This document shows, in pieces, positions 11,876-24,260 of a stretch of DNA of 64,000 nucleotides (positions are counted from its first letter, which is position 1; the number at the start of each line of letters is the position of its first letter). The stretch covers positions 9,796,001-9,860,000 of the forward strand of contig NC_135059.1 of the NCBI RefSeq assembly GCF_051014685.1, read 5' to 3'. The notes under the pieces were generated by a model. That model was not told the DNA's origin. It did not search any database and was given only the letters and a program-made list of their open reading frames with translations. The DNA comes from Ptiloglossa arizonensis. Its lineage: Eukaryota; Arthropoda; Insecta; Hymenoptera; Colletidae. Made by a program: the position numbers and the translations under genes.

Positions 11876-14636
11876 TTTTTCCCTAAAGTATACAATATTT
11901 CACTGCAAATGAAACATTAGTGTCATACGTATGCTTCGTGCTCGTTAGTAAGAAGATCGTTCGAGCATCGAATCTATCCAGGCAACGTGTGCCAACTAAG
12001 AATCTCAAGGTTCGAAGGACCACCTTCCCCAATGGTAAGAACTAATTGAACTAAATGGGATAACAGAATGATAACAATCTTCGATAATCAAACTGTTACA
12101 AAAACCAAGTCCACGATTACTTATGTCTAAGCGAGTGGCAAAACGATCAGGTCGTCAAATCGAATCAAGGTGTCACCTAATTGACCCAACTCGAACGACA
12201 GTGCCAATTAATCTTACTCGAATCCTATCGAATGTACAATTCATCCAACTCGAATTGTCCTGATGACCAACTAGACGACCGTGAGCTATCGGTGACGTCA
12301 TCTCGATCCTCCCCACCCTTCCAAATCAAGGGTGGGAGACACCGAGTAGACGAATCACAGCGCTGCCAGAATATCACCAGGGTTAACTAAGGAATCCACC
12401 ACGATTGGGCCTACGAGGAGGTGTCGAAACGTTGATAAGATGCCCAAAGTGCCTGGTCTTGAAATTCCCAACACCTGGGAACCTCCATAGCGATGCCACG
12501 CGAACATCTACCATGTGCTTTGGTCTGGAAACAATTACTTTTCCTAATTACCGTGCACAGGCCCACACCGTAACTGTTCAAACATCTCTGACAGACCTAG
12601 AGCACGTGCACACACCATAAAAGTGGCAGTACAAGCCTCTACAATCCACGATCCTTGTTCCAGAGTTCTCTTGATTTCTCTCTTACTAGAAGAATCATCA
12701 ATTTGACTGCTCCAATAGTTAATCACTACTCCAGCAGTCCATGAGCAATATATTGTTTTTTTTTTTTTTTAATATAAACAAAACAATCGTGGAAGTCATC
12801 GTCCGATACACGAATACAGGAAATAAAAAGATTTAAAAGTTAAATAGGTGCCCACTTTGAGAGATTAATTTTCATGATGGACGAACAATAATAAATGCAA
12901 TCTGTATTTAAATCTTTTTATTCATGCATATAAATCTTGCATTCACGGTCACGCCTGGTTAAGGGGGTCCAAGACGGTCGATAAGGTGTTCAATCGTTGA
13001 AACAGAATTTTTATCTGTTCAAATATGCAATGCAGCTCTTCGTGAATCGCATTTCGTGAATACAACTCCCAATGCTTCTCACCTTGGCCACCCCTGTTAT
13101 AGAGTATCGTTTTTCTTCTCTCGAAACATTCTTCCATAACGGTGAAAAATAATTGTTACAAGAATTTAGGAGGATCGGTGAATAATCGTGTCGAAGTAAT
13201 ATTATTCTCGTTTATTTTAAAATTGTTCTTGATCTTTTATTCGTGGAACGACAACACGGTTTGGAAAATTTCACGTTACATAACCGGGAAACGTAATAAA
13301 AGTTTGACACGTTCCCATAGCATTAAAGGGCTTCCTGTTTACATACGATATCGGTGTGCTTGTTCAATTACCAACCAGAGAGTGAAAAAGAAAGAAAAAA
13401 AAAGGAGGAAGAGGCAAATAGGCACAAAGTCGTTAAACCGTCAATTGCGGTTTATTTTCTACGAAAGGTCCTTGATTCTCTTAACGAAACTGGTGACTGA
13501 AATTGCGCACACGTTCCCCATAATGGGACTAACGCGATAAGCGATCTATGGGAAATCGAAAGTTAATAAAGCGGGCAACCTGTGCAAACAAACTGGAGAA
13601 CGGAAGTAAGTACGACAACACGAATTAAAATCGAATTAAAACGATTACGTTGACGACCTACATGAAACTCCATCGGAGTAGAAATTAACTATTTAAATTA
13701 ACAAGAAGAAAAATCTCCCGATACTTCCCGATAAAAAAAAAAATGGTTCAACTGTACGATGAACGAGATTCGATTTAATTTCTTTTTTTTTCTTACAGAA
13801 AATAAAGAAAAATTTTCATTAAATTCTTTACGTCGAATTTACTTCTCTTTAAGATTGATTTGCAATATTTTTTTAAACTTTTGCAAATAATGAATGTATA
13901 TCGGAAAAATCGAACACCTGAAAGATGGGATCGCTATTGAAGGGATTGATTTCATTCAAAATGGGATCAATTCTTGGGATGAGAATGTGAAATTGAAATA
14001 TAGAATTTCGTTAAAATTCGCTCAATCTTTACTTGCAATCGTGTCAACGGATATATACACGTACGTATTTGTCTGTGTATGTGTGTGTACGCGCGCGCGC
14101 AGTATGTACATACTGATATTCGAACGAAAGATTTTCTTTGATACCTAAAAAGTGATCAAGACAAGAAAATCTTGAAACGTATTCTTCCACTATATTTTTG
14201 TCATAGTTTTTCTCGATTTCAATGTATTTCCATCTTATAGGTTAGAAAGTAAAAATGGAGGACCGCTTTTCGAATAACGCGAACTCGTAGAAATCAAGTT
14301 CCAATTTTCTAAAATTTTCAGCGCGTGAAACATTGTAGCACGTCTATCTCGAAATCGATGAACCTCTTCGTTAGTTATTCTTCTTATTTTTAGATTCGAA
14401 ATGGTTGGATCGAAAACACGAAAGTGGTCGAGATACTGCCCCAATAAACGTACCAATAAGATCGATGAGGAACTTTCCTCCCGTTAGGCTAAACTTACCA
14501 CCACCAATGTTCGTTTAAAGCAATTAGGAGTTCGTGTTCCTGGACAAGTCGGAAAGATAACCCAAACGTCAAGGTTGCAAGAAATATTGCACTGTTGCTA
14601 CTCACTCGAGTCACTCGAACGAACGATACTCGAATT
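11876..14636. other. Gene-free stretch with a GT/CG microsatellite
   Basis: No supported exon. A (GT)n run followed by (CG)n occurs at about 14069-14101. Several 60-130 codon ORFs are low-complexity or lack start context. Confidence 0.45.
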
Positions 14637-15227
14637 CAGCGTTTCCCAAACTTTTTTCATTATCCCGGAACACTTTTCGTCCCGCGAAATATTTACGTAG
14701 CACTTGACATTTTGCCTACTCGTTAAACTTCTAAAATAAAAAAAAAAAGAAAGAAAAAACATACAATCGGTGCTGAAACGCGTCTCAGTCTTAAAAGCAA
14801 AGTCGCGTGAAAATATTCGTACACAAACAATAGAATCGATTCAAAATGAAAACTGTATTCCGCGCGAAGAAAGTCAAACGAGGTAAAGCGAATTATAATT
14901 TTCAAACGAAGTAAATCAATTATTCTATATCGCTGTTTCTTCGTAGATACTACAACACGTTGCTACGTTTTCGTAAGTATCGCGACAACGTACAGACTCT
15001 GTACATAGCCCGCCAAAAGTGTTCTGCGATTTCTTTTCATTCCGTTTCTATCAACTATCCGTGATTATTGATCCGTACGATCGTATCAACGAAAGGGTGA
15101 AAAGTAACGATACGAAAGCGCTGTGTACGCTGCGTATATGAAAGATTGATTAATACTCTTTTGATCTCTTTGATTCTCTTTCGTTTATCACGATTTTCTC
15201 ACGGGACACACGGTTTAAGAAACGCTG
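14637..15227. mobile_element. Non-autonomous hAT-type transposon with target-site duplication
   Basis: The left end reads cagcgtttcccaaac (14637) and the right end is its imperfect inverse, gtttaagaaacgctg, finishing at 15227. The flanking octamers are ctcgaatt on the left (14629-14636) and ctcgaatg on the right (15228-15235), an 8-bp target-site duplication with one mismatch, as expected for hAT transposition. The element is 591 bp and has no transposase-sized frame, so it is a deletion derivative or MITE moved in trans. hAT ends beginning CAG.GTTT..CAAAC are well known. The assignment uses ends and duplication, not coding sequence. Confidence 0.78.
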
Positions 15228-15780
15228 CTCGAATGATTTCGACTCGTCTATCACGAGAAAACCGTCACTGACCATGATGTATTGCGGTAGGATCCTCCGG
15301 CCCGAAATCGATGAGAAAAACTGTCCCGACGCGTGTCGTTGGCTGCCACCTCTCAAAGGCCACTAATTCGTCGCTGAACACCGGACGATCTTCGCGCGTT
15401 ATCGTCGAGTGGTTTCACTTGCACGTTTCCGGGTACCGGCGTGTCATTGTCGGCGATGTGAAGTTTCTAGTACGAGAAAGAGAATGCTCGGTCGAACGGT
15501 TCGTCGAGAAATGCTGGATTCGAACTGGTTGCCGCGCGGTTCGAGACTCCCGCTACCAACGGTGAGCACGCGCCGATCGGTGGCTTTCGAGCGTTCTCGG
15601 CGTTTCTCGGCAATACTCGGCTCGCGTCGACACCTCTTCAACCGCGACTCTCGATCTTTCTTCCGTTCCCCTCGATCGCGAATTTCATTTTTCGCACGTT
15701 TTTCCGTGGTTTGACCGCATCTCGTTTCGTTCGTCGGTACACTCGAAAAAGTGCAACACCGTTTCGTTAAATTTCTCGAT
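15228..15780. other. CpG-rich block, possible promoter or 5' exon
   Basis: Between about 15290 and 15740 the sequence is clearly richer in CpG and in G+C than its surroundings. It has open frames on both strands and a donor-like gtgagc at 15561-15566. In insects such blocks often mark 5' exons or promoters, but no protein family is recognisable. Confidence 0.25.
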
Positions 15781-17460
15781 TATTCGGAGGTAATTAAGGA
15801 AAGATACAGATAGGATAAATGCACCTACTGCCCGCTGAAAATCAAATCGTTCTCAATTGAAGGATCTGTTGCGCGATAGTCGACGAGACATTTTTAAGTT
15901 GGATTCGTTCTCGAAGAACGAATTAATGTTTTCGAAATCGTTGGAACTATAAATGATGAAATTGGATGGTTCGTGGATGTGTGTTTGGTCACGCCAATGA
16001 CCGTCGAAGTGGATCCCTTAGTTGTGGGATAGACAATTTATGTTTGTCGAAATGTGTCGAATACTGAAAGTTGTATATTAAGTGTGACGATCAAGGAATG
16101 ATTGAACACGGTATAACGATCATGGAACGATGTTGACCGAATAAATAACGCTCACGGAATAAATGTTGACTGAATATTTCATACGAAATAAATGTTGACT
16201 AAATGTTTGATACGAAGTGAAGAATTATCACAGAATGATGTTGTTGGTGTATGCTCGCTAATTACATGGGTTTGGTGTGCGCTCCTATTGGTAAATCGGT
16301 GTGTCGAAGAAACGGTTGTGTGTGATTGAGTTGAGTTTGCGTCGAAAAACGGGGAAGCAATATTAATAAAAATTGAAAGTTAGAAAAGGTCCTCGATTGT
16401 CTTACATATGCCTTGCAACTATCCAAAAACTCCAGATTATAATCACCGTCGACCGTAATGACTAATTTGGCAAATTGAAAATATTGAAAAACAATTGAAA
16501 AAATTTTGCGTGAAGATATTCATGAATCTAATTAGCCTCAGATTAAAGAGAAATTATTTATGTGTCTACGGTAAAGTATGAAGTGTACAATAATTTTTAA
16601 TAACGATTGGCAAAACCTTAGACGTGTGAAAATTAAACTAATTAATTTTGAAAGAATGCACACAATATCGCCTACCTGAGATATAATAGATTCAATAAGT
16701 TTCGTCGTTGGATAACTTATTGAACAACCTAGTATCGATTAATTCGTATTTGTGTGTTTTTAAAGTTATGTACATATATTTGTACGCGCAGTTATTATTT
16801 TTAAACACAGGAATATTTTTGTGGCTACCATTCTTTTCGTCGGTATTACGTTTTAAAATATCGTAATAATAAGAAATAGAATTTTTAATTATTTTATCTT
16901 CGCAGACGATATCTAGATCGGTGTACTTTGTTTATTTGTTGGATCGTTTCCCAGGTAATATCGGGAAGACCACTGACACGCGGTATTGAGGGCACGCTAG
17001 CCAAGAAAAAAGAATCCGTTTCCGTTAAGAAAATTATTAGAATCAATTAGAATACCCGAGCATGTTATTAACCAGTCACTCCCAGTACGTATTCATACAT
17101 CCGTAGAATTTTTAAACTTTCTTCTTCTCGATAAAATTGTTTCGATTCGGTACATTTACACAGTAAACGAAATAGTTTTCCCACGTATGCTTAATTACTA
17201 ATTCAGTTCGTTATCAACGAATGTTACTACTTTGTACACGAGAATTTGCAACTGACGATATTACGTGCTGGACGATGTTAGCTGTAATTACCATAAACAT
17301 AGAATAAGCTTTTAACTGACGTACAGAAGAATTTGCAAATTTTTCAATGATAATTTTCTTTCTCTTAATATATTAATACTACTACGTTCCTAAGAGTCTA
17401 AATACTTCAACGAACCTACTTTTGCTATTAACTCGACTACTTTGCGATAATATATTAAAA
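15781..17460. other. Gene-free stretch
   Basis: A 29-bp near-duplicate (aataaatgttgact...) occurs at about 16158 and 16187. Otherwise plain AT-rich sequence. Confidence 0.45.
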
Positions 17461-17572
17461 ATTGATCTCAAGAATAGATTCTTTCTTCTCATATACCATT
17501 TTTCCATTTTACTAAAAATTGATCTCAAGAATAGATTCTTTCTTTTCATATACCATTTTTCCATTGTACGGT
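17459..17572. repeat. 57-bp tandem duplication, two copies
   Basis: The segment attgatctcaagaatagatt followed by ctttctt(c/t)tcatataccat begins at 17461 and again at 17518, with almost no differences. It creates a duplicated peptide in a minus-strand chance ORF. Confidence 0.88.
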
Positions 17573-19740
17573 AAATGTGACAATCATTTTCGTTAAAAAA
17601 AAATTAACATAAAGGTACACACAAACTTTACGCGTCAATGGGTTAAAGCAGCTCCGTACAATGCTCGTCATTCGGTAAATACCTATCAGAAGGCAAGATT
17701 GATGGCTAATGTTCGGTATTCATTATTTCAATTATGTTCAGCTCGTTCACACAATTCTGTATTTGCATAGCGCGTTATTCAAAAATAGCGATAAGACCTG
17801 GGTTCGAGAACACGTGGCTGAGTTTACGCCACGTTCGAGAGAAACAGTGTCGTTTTCAAGATAGTCACTCACATTGTTCGGTTCCCGAGCAATGAAATGT
17901 CAGTTACCTTTGTCACCGGTTAAGCGATACCGTCCACCATCTTCTTTAATAGGCCCTCTCCTTTTTCTCTCTCGACATGTGTACACTACACGTAACTATA
18001 AATGGAGCCGTATCAGTTTATGGGTCGCAATTATCATCCACTTCGGCGACCACGTTTGCATTAACATTCATCGTGCCCGCGAACTAAATTCTTCGCACCT
18101 GGATTAAATATCGTGCTCGTCGTTTCGCGAACAATTCGATAAATAACATTTCAAAGAGGCTCGAATACTCGTCCGTGGAATACCGAATCTGGTGTGTATT
18201 CGTAACGATTAATGGAGCAGTTGAGTGCAACGAGACGTGATCGAAATCGACAAAGATCGCAACGTCGTTTATAAAATGAAATATCAATTGGTGATCGACT
18301 ACGTCAAAGCAGATCGGAGAGTCTCGATATTAAGAACAATTCTACCTTATTATTAGGCTTCTTTGTATTTTTACTTTTAAGAAAGTTAGAAGAGAACTTC
18401 CATTTGTACACAATTGAAACGTTGAACGAAATGGTCGTTGTTCTGAACGCAGAAAATTGTTGTTGTAACGGATCGAATCGTTCCATTCGACACTTGAGTG
18501 ATCCGAAACATTTCTTCGAACACTTGTCTATCGATTTTGGCGCGCGAAAATCTATTGCTCTCTTTGGACGAGACTTTGTTCAGTTTCTTACGAGAGGAGA
18601 AACGTGGACGTGAGATTAACCTCGATGATCAGACTGCTATTGGAAAAGATACACGTTTACCAAGAATCTCTCCCTTACTCATCGCACAGAGGTACGATTA
18701 CATTACAAAGGGACCAATTCACGAATCTCCCAGCGGACGGACGAATATAACGCGCAGTGTCCACGCTAGACGGAAGTAATGAACATTGCTGCGCTTATCT
18801 AGTTTGATACTTCCTTCCCAGCTTGCACTCGTTTCTACGTGTAAGAGCGCAACAGAAACGATCGATCCGTTCGAATGATAACATATTTTCCCCAAAACAA
18901 TTGAAAACAATACGAACGTAGTTGAAATACGCCTCTGTCGAGTTGTCACGAAGAGAGTGTAACTTTCGAACGAGATTGCGACCAGAGATTTTTATTTTAC
19001 CGAGTTACAAGCGCGTTAACGTATCAGTAATTTAATTCGTACAGATCTTCAGGTGAACGCAATTAATGACAAATATATCTGCAATCACGACACACGTGTT
19101 TCGTTTATTAATTTCCATAGGTTCGTTTCGTCGAAAAGTTAGTTTTCTATCTTCTTCTCTGTCTATAAAATGAATCCCAAGTAGATCCTAAATACAATAC
19201 TTTTCAGTCACGTTTCAATGAGTTTAGTTTCAAATAATGGAACACTGCACCGGTAAGTTTGCTTCGTTTCGAATTGATTCCTCGACTGCGATCGAAGAGT
19301 GCATTTTCGGTTACGATTAATCGTTAAGTAAGTGCGAATTAACGTCGACTGGACTAAGACCGTTAGCTGCTCGAATGTGTCTCGCTCGCGATGAATAAAC
19401 GTGAACGGTGGCGGGGATGATTCCGTTACTTGAATCCGGTGTAAAAACTTTCGCTTGAAAGCGAGAATTACTGTTCACACGTGTCGCGTGTATACATACG
19501 AGACTTCAATAGCGTAGAAAACCGTGGTCTGTAATTCTGACTCAACGATGCATAAAATACATTGGCTCGAATCCTGACGATAACCGGAGTCGTGTTTACG
19601 TAAACAAAAGCTTCGATTTGCGCGTTGTGTGAGGCGACTGTACACGTTTTACAAGAAATTGAATTGTCCGCTGACCTTTGTGTCGGCCAGCCACGATAAG
19701 GCTTCCGAATGTGCCTCGCTTCCATTATCGAATGCACCAC
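17573..19740. other. Gene-free stretch
   Basis: No supported exon or RNA gene. CpG-richer patches occur at about 18480-18800 and 19250-19740. Confidence 0.4.
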
Positions 19741-19757
19741 TTCTTGGCAGTATTTCC

Positions 19758-19826
19758 GTGTGACGTCACGTCACAGTTGACCTGTAATCGGTTCTGCTCG
19801 TGCCGATAAGAAGCTTCCTTATCGCG
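19758..19826. promoter_or_regulatory. Palindromic CRE plus inverted GATA pair
   Basis: A perfect CRE palindrome, TGACGTCA (19761-19768), runs into a second half-site, cgtcac. Thirty-five bases later two GATA motifs face each other as cgataag (19804-19810) and cttatcg (19818-19824) around aagcttc, making an almost perfect 21-bp inverted repeat. CREB/ATF and GATA-factor sites of this form are known. That they act here is inference. An anonymous ORF of about 150 codons follows at 19852. Confidence 0.35.
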
Positions 19827-20499
19827 CGTGCACGACCGATTTCAGCTGAAAATGCTCCTGACAAACTTCCTCGTGTATCGAATCGCCTTGGCAACCGGAA
19901 TCTCTGACCACGAATGCTACACCGAACAGGAACTCCAAGGGACTTGGGAATCTATCGACACGATACAAATCACCGAGCTGAAGTTTGGCCAACGAATTTA
20001 CATTTTGTCGGTCAGTGCTCAACGAAGGCGGAACGGAATTCATCTTTCGATTAAACTCGACCAACAGAACCGTTCGATCTTGTTTCCGTTCACAAACACT
20101 CGCGAAAGTATTTCAGCAAACGTTAGGAACACAAAAGAAAGTGCTTTTTATCTGGGTCGCTGTTCGTCATTTTATACAGACCCGAGAATCGGTTTCTTTT
20201 CATTGATGGCGTCCCTATTAACTAGAAAGTTGTCGAACTCGTGTAATTATACACATAGATTGAAGAGATTCACTCCCCCTAAACTGAACTCGGGTAATTA
20301 TTAGTATAGAATAAAAGGATTCGTTCCCCTGACCATCTGATACGTCGATTCTCCTAATAATTTAAACTACACCATTGTATTTCTGATCGTTCAAACTTCG
20401 TCTAGATACTGTAAGTAATTAATTAATGTAACGATTTACATATTTACTTTTCGTGCTCAAGTACAAGTGAAATCGATGAAAAGGAAATTTATATTGTCG
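19827..20499. other. Stretch with an anonymous open frame
   Basis: A + strand frame runs from ATG 19852 to the stop at 20302-20304 (150 codons) and starts with a moderately hydrophobic segment. It has no family motif, and the - strand is also open over part of it. I see no firm support for coding. Confidence 0.2.
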
Positions 20500-20700
20500 A
20501 GGATTCGAGTAGTCACGAATATAATTCGAATACTCGGAGATTTGAGTATTTACCGAATATAATTCAAACACTTGACTATTTGAATACTCAGAGATTTGAG
20601 TATTTACCAAATATAATTCGAACACTTGACTATTCGACTTACCGAATATAGTTTGAACAGTCGACTATTCGAATACTCGAGGATTCAAATATTTTGTACA
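20500..20700. repeat. Degenerate 54-bp tandem repeat
   Basis: The motif gagatttgagtatttacc(g/a)aatataattc occurs at 20537 and 20591 (54-bp spacing). Degraded copies built from cttgactatt, cgaatactc and gaatata continue to about 20700. Confidence 0.75.
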
Positions 20701-23700
20701 ATGATCGATGTTATTCGAAAATTCACAAATATCAGGATCTACGTACGGTATATGCTTCAAGCAAAAATTGAAATTTAAAGTGTCGGTCACCGGTGACAAA
20801 CGTGGCGCGAACAGAAAATTTAAAGTCTCTAGATAATATCTAGTAGATATACATCTAGCGACTATAGTGAACGTCTATCGATGAATGTCGGTGTCCCTCA
20901 CGGTACAGATCGTTTAATTTTCAATAAATATCTGGTTTGTGGTATTCCTTATATATCTCATAACCGATCATACACCATCGTTGTTTTCAAAATATCCATC
21001 GCACTGTAAACGATAAGATTGATTTATGCATGCGATACGGTATACACACTATAGTATACAATCTATACCAGGGGTGGCCAACCTACAATCTTCAAAGGTG
21101 TTCAGCCTTTTCGTATATTTTGTCACTTACGTATTATCTTCGTTCGTACAGTAAACAATAAGTTCTCGAAAGGTTTATTTCTATTAATCGAAATTAAAAA
21201 ATCCTTATTTTTAAAACACAGTGTTAAAAACACTCCTCTCGATCTATCATTCATCCATGGTCGTACACCGGGGCTTCTAACCCGGTATAGTACTAGTAGT
21301 AATTAAGTGTATTCTAATCCCTCGCCAAAGGGGACTATGTTTGTAGAATTTCGTGCAGACTCTGATGTTCTATAAACGACGAATAGTCTTTTTTCTCGTT
21401 TGGTTCATGAAAAAAAAAAAAAAACACCAAGAAACATTATTCCCCCTAAAAAGATATTAATTTGTATTTAACTAACGATAAGTGTTTCATTGTAGATCGA
21501 TACACCGAGAAAAACTCGAAACCAGAATTTAAATGTTTCTACCATTATTACATGATTATAATAATTACACACTTGTACTATTTCGATTATTATTTTATTC
21601 GAGTACGAGTATAGTACGTCGTTCATTCTATTGAAATTGAATAAACGTCTGTCTATAAATGTCGCCAACGTAAGGTGTGCGTCTAAAACGACCAAGCAAC
21701 AATTGTCAGGGTTTAAGAGCAAAACATAACCGGAGCACACGTATTCGAACACCGTTTTCGATAAGACAGAGCACGCGTGACAACCGAAGCGGCTAATACG
21801 TTGTAATTTACGTAACTGGGCGTACACTAGCGGAGAAATTGCTGGTAAATGACACGTTACGCGCGACAAACGCACGCGGCCTGCACGCTGCGACGAGTTT
21901 CATTAACGCTCATTAAGTTCGTTTCACTCGCAGGTTCTAGAGCTTTCATTGCGGGGACAGAGATGAGATTGATATCACCGCGATACCGCGATTAGGTACC
22001 GCATTATTACCGACAAAAGTGTCGCTAATAGCGGACAATGAACAGTTAGTGCAAATTTCAACGGAGTCACGTCGGATGTTGCGTATAATTGACGCGGAGA
22101 AATGTACACCAGATACCTACTCGTTCACACGTAGTGTGAAATAACCGAACGAAAGTTAAAAGAGTGCGATAATTCGTGCTTGCAAGTGACGAACTCGATA
22201 ACGTTCTGCCCGGTCACTTGCAAGGCTACTCGTTGAATTTCTCTGTATTCGAGGATTCGATCTCTTCGATGATCACTATTCGAACATTTCGAGTATTTCG
22301 AGAGTTCCAATCCTCCTATTTTCACAACCTCGCCCCAAAATGTGTATTTTTTAAATAGTTTTGGAAAAATGATAGCACCCAAGGTAACAAACCGTGAGAA
22401 AGACTTTTAAAACAATATTTTGGACAGTTAGAGTTATTTGAATCGAATCTATCATTTCAGGTCTGTAAAGTAATCCCTTTCTTCTTTCGAATGAGGATAA
22501 TTCCAATAACGAAATAAGAAAGGTCCTTTAACTTAACCCCTTGGAATTCAAACTGACATTGATGCACGATGTCTATTAATCTTGCAAAGAGAGAATCATA
22601 GTATTCTGTCGTTGAAAATTTCAATTACCTACGAATAATCATTCACAGCTGTAGTAGTTGTCTTAAAATAACTTAACAAGTATACGTACACCCGTAGAGT
22701 GGGTATAAGAAGTATTTGTACAGTGACTAACTTGAAACGAACATTTATGCAATTGCGTTTGTTTTCCAACAAGAAAAATTCAAAGATAAACACCGAATAA
22801 ATTGCTGTCGAATTTAAAAAGGACCTTGACATAAGCATGTGTACTACCTACAATGCAAAATTTTTACACAATAGCAAATATCAACAGTATGGCTCGTAAA
22901 AAATGTTTCTCACCGGAAGGAAAGGTTGGGAATTTGCATAGAAACGGTGCAAAAATACTGTGAAGCGAAATTTTAAAAATTAAGAAAATGACAAACTAAT
23001 TGAAAACTTAGGAAGTCAAAAAAGTCGTAATTTCGATTTTATATAATACTGAATGTGTACTATTTCCAAGTTTAACATTGAGAAAAATTAAATCGTTCAA
23101 CTGTGTATCATAATTTATCTTCTAAATTATGAGACTTCGGTTTCAAGCAGTTGATCACTATATCTATTTATTCATAATGCGTTGATACAATAGGGAACTT
23201 TTATTTTGTCGTAATATAGAGTCAATACGAAGGTCGCGTCTGAAATCGTGACAACAATCATGACGGCATAAACAACAGCCCATTCGGGACAATAACGCGA
23301 CCTTCCATATAACAATAATCGCATGTTCAACAGCGTAAAGATAACACTCTTTCTCGCGAGTCTTTTCATTATCTGCTTCCGTGTAATCACGGATAGAGAT
23401 GGTAAAAGAATAAATAAACATCGATGTCTAAAAATCGTTAGATAAGTCTAAAAATTTCAATTAAATGTTCGTTTATTAGTTTGATTAATCGTTCTTCGTT
23501 AAATCCAATATTTATCGGGCAAACTGTAGAAAAATATTAATTTGCGTAGCGTCGTTCCAAATAAACGATCTTTTCGTTGACTTAGCGTTAATCCAATTTT
23601 GAAAAATTATCTTTCCGCCGATACGGATGAAATAAATTAGAATAGAGAGTTTCCATTTCTTCAAAAATTTCAAACGAATTTCGTCGAAAGATCACTCGAT

Positions 23701-23876
23701 TATTATTCACACGATAATTAACACAGTCAGCATATATACCTTTGACCTATAAGGTATATTATACATAGTTAACATACTGATGTTTTTCAATTGGTTCGAA
23801 ATTCAGTTTTTCGTAATTAGGTTTTTGTAAAATAAATGGACGATTGATACAATCAGAATACTTTATACAAAGGTAA
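20701..23876. other. Gene-free stretch
   Basis: No supported exon. At 21069 the sequence caggggtggccaacct looks like a hAT terminus, but no matching right end was found. Several chance ORFs of up to 135 codons (minus strand, 21468-21875) lack ATG context or homology. Confidence 0.4.
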
Positions 23877-24260
23877 TATTATCTAATATGCCGTAATTAT
23901 AATTTATGAAGATCCACAATGCACATATATAAGTAATATTATCTAACACACCCTAATAATATCGAAGATCCATGAATTTCACAGAGACTTATTCACGAAA
24001 AACTGATCTTCAAATCCATCGAATCACGTCCATAACTTGGATAATATTATCTAACACACCCTAATAATATCGAAGATCCATTAATTTCACAGAGACTTAT
24101 TCACGAAAAACTGATCTTCAAATCCATCGAATCACGTTCATAACTTGGATAATATTATCTAACACACCCTAATAATATTGAAGATCCATGAATTTCACAG
24201 AGACTTATTCACGAAAAACTGAACTCCAAATCCATCGAATCACGTCCATAACTTGGATAC
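23877..24260. repeat. 108-bp tandem repeat, about 3.5 units
   Basis: The marker atctaacacaccctaataat starts at 23941, 24049 and 24157, an exact 108-bp period. The shared remainder includes gaagatccatgaatttcaca and cgaaaaactgatcttcaaat. The last three units are nearly identical, and a diverged leading unit begins near 23877. Confidence 0.93.

Noticed and set aside
19852..20304. 150-codon + strand ORF after the CRE/GATA cluster
   Set aside because: No domain, no conserved motif and no poly(A) signal close by, and the minus strand is partly open too. The length is within what CpG-rich patches give by chance.
21069..21290. caggggtggccaacct as a hAT left end
   Set aside because: No inverse right end or 8-bp duplication within several hundred bases. 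The candidate right border (ggggcttctaacccgg) matches too poorly.
21468..21875. 135-codon minus-strand ORF
   Set aside because: Opens with a GTG, not ATG, and the composition is hydrophobic without a pattern. No splice or promoter support.
23164..23421. 85-codon minus-strand ORF with a GCCLCRHDCC cluster
   Set aside because: An overlapping frame is open over the same bases and the N-terminus is not a good leader. Best explained by chance.
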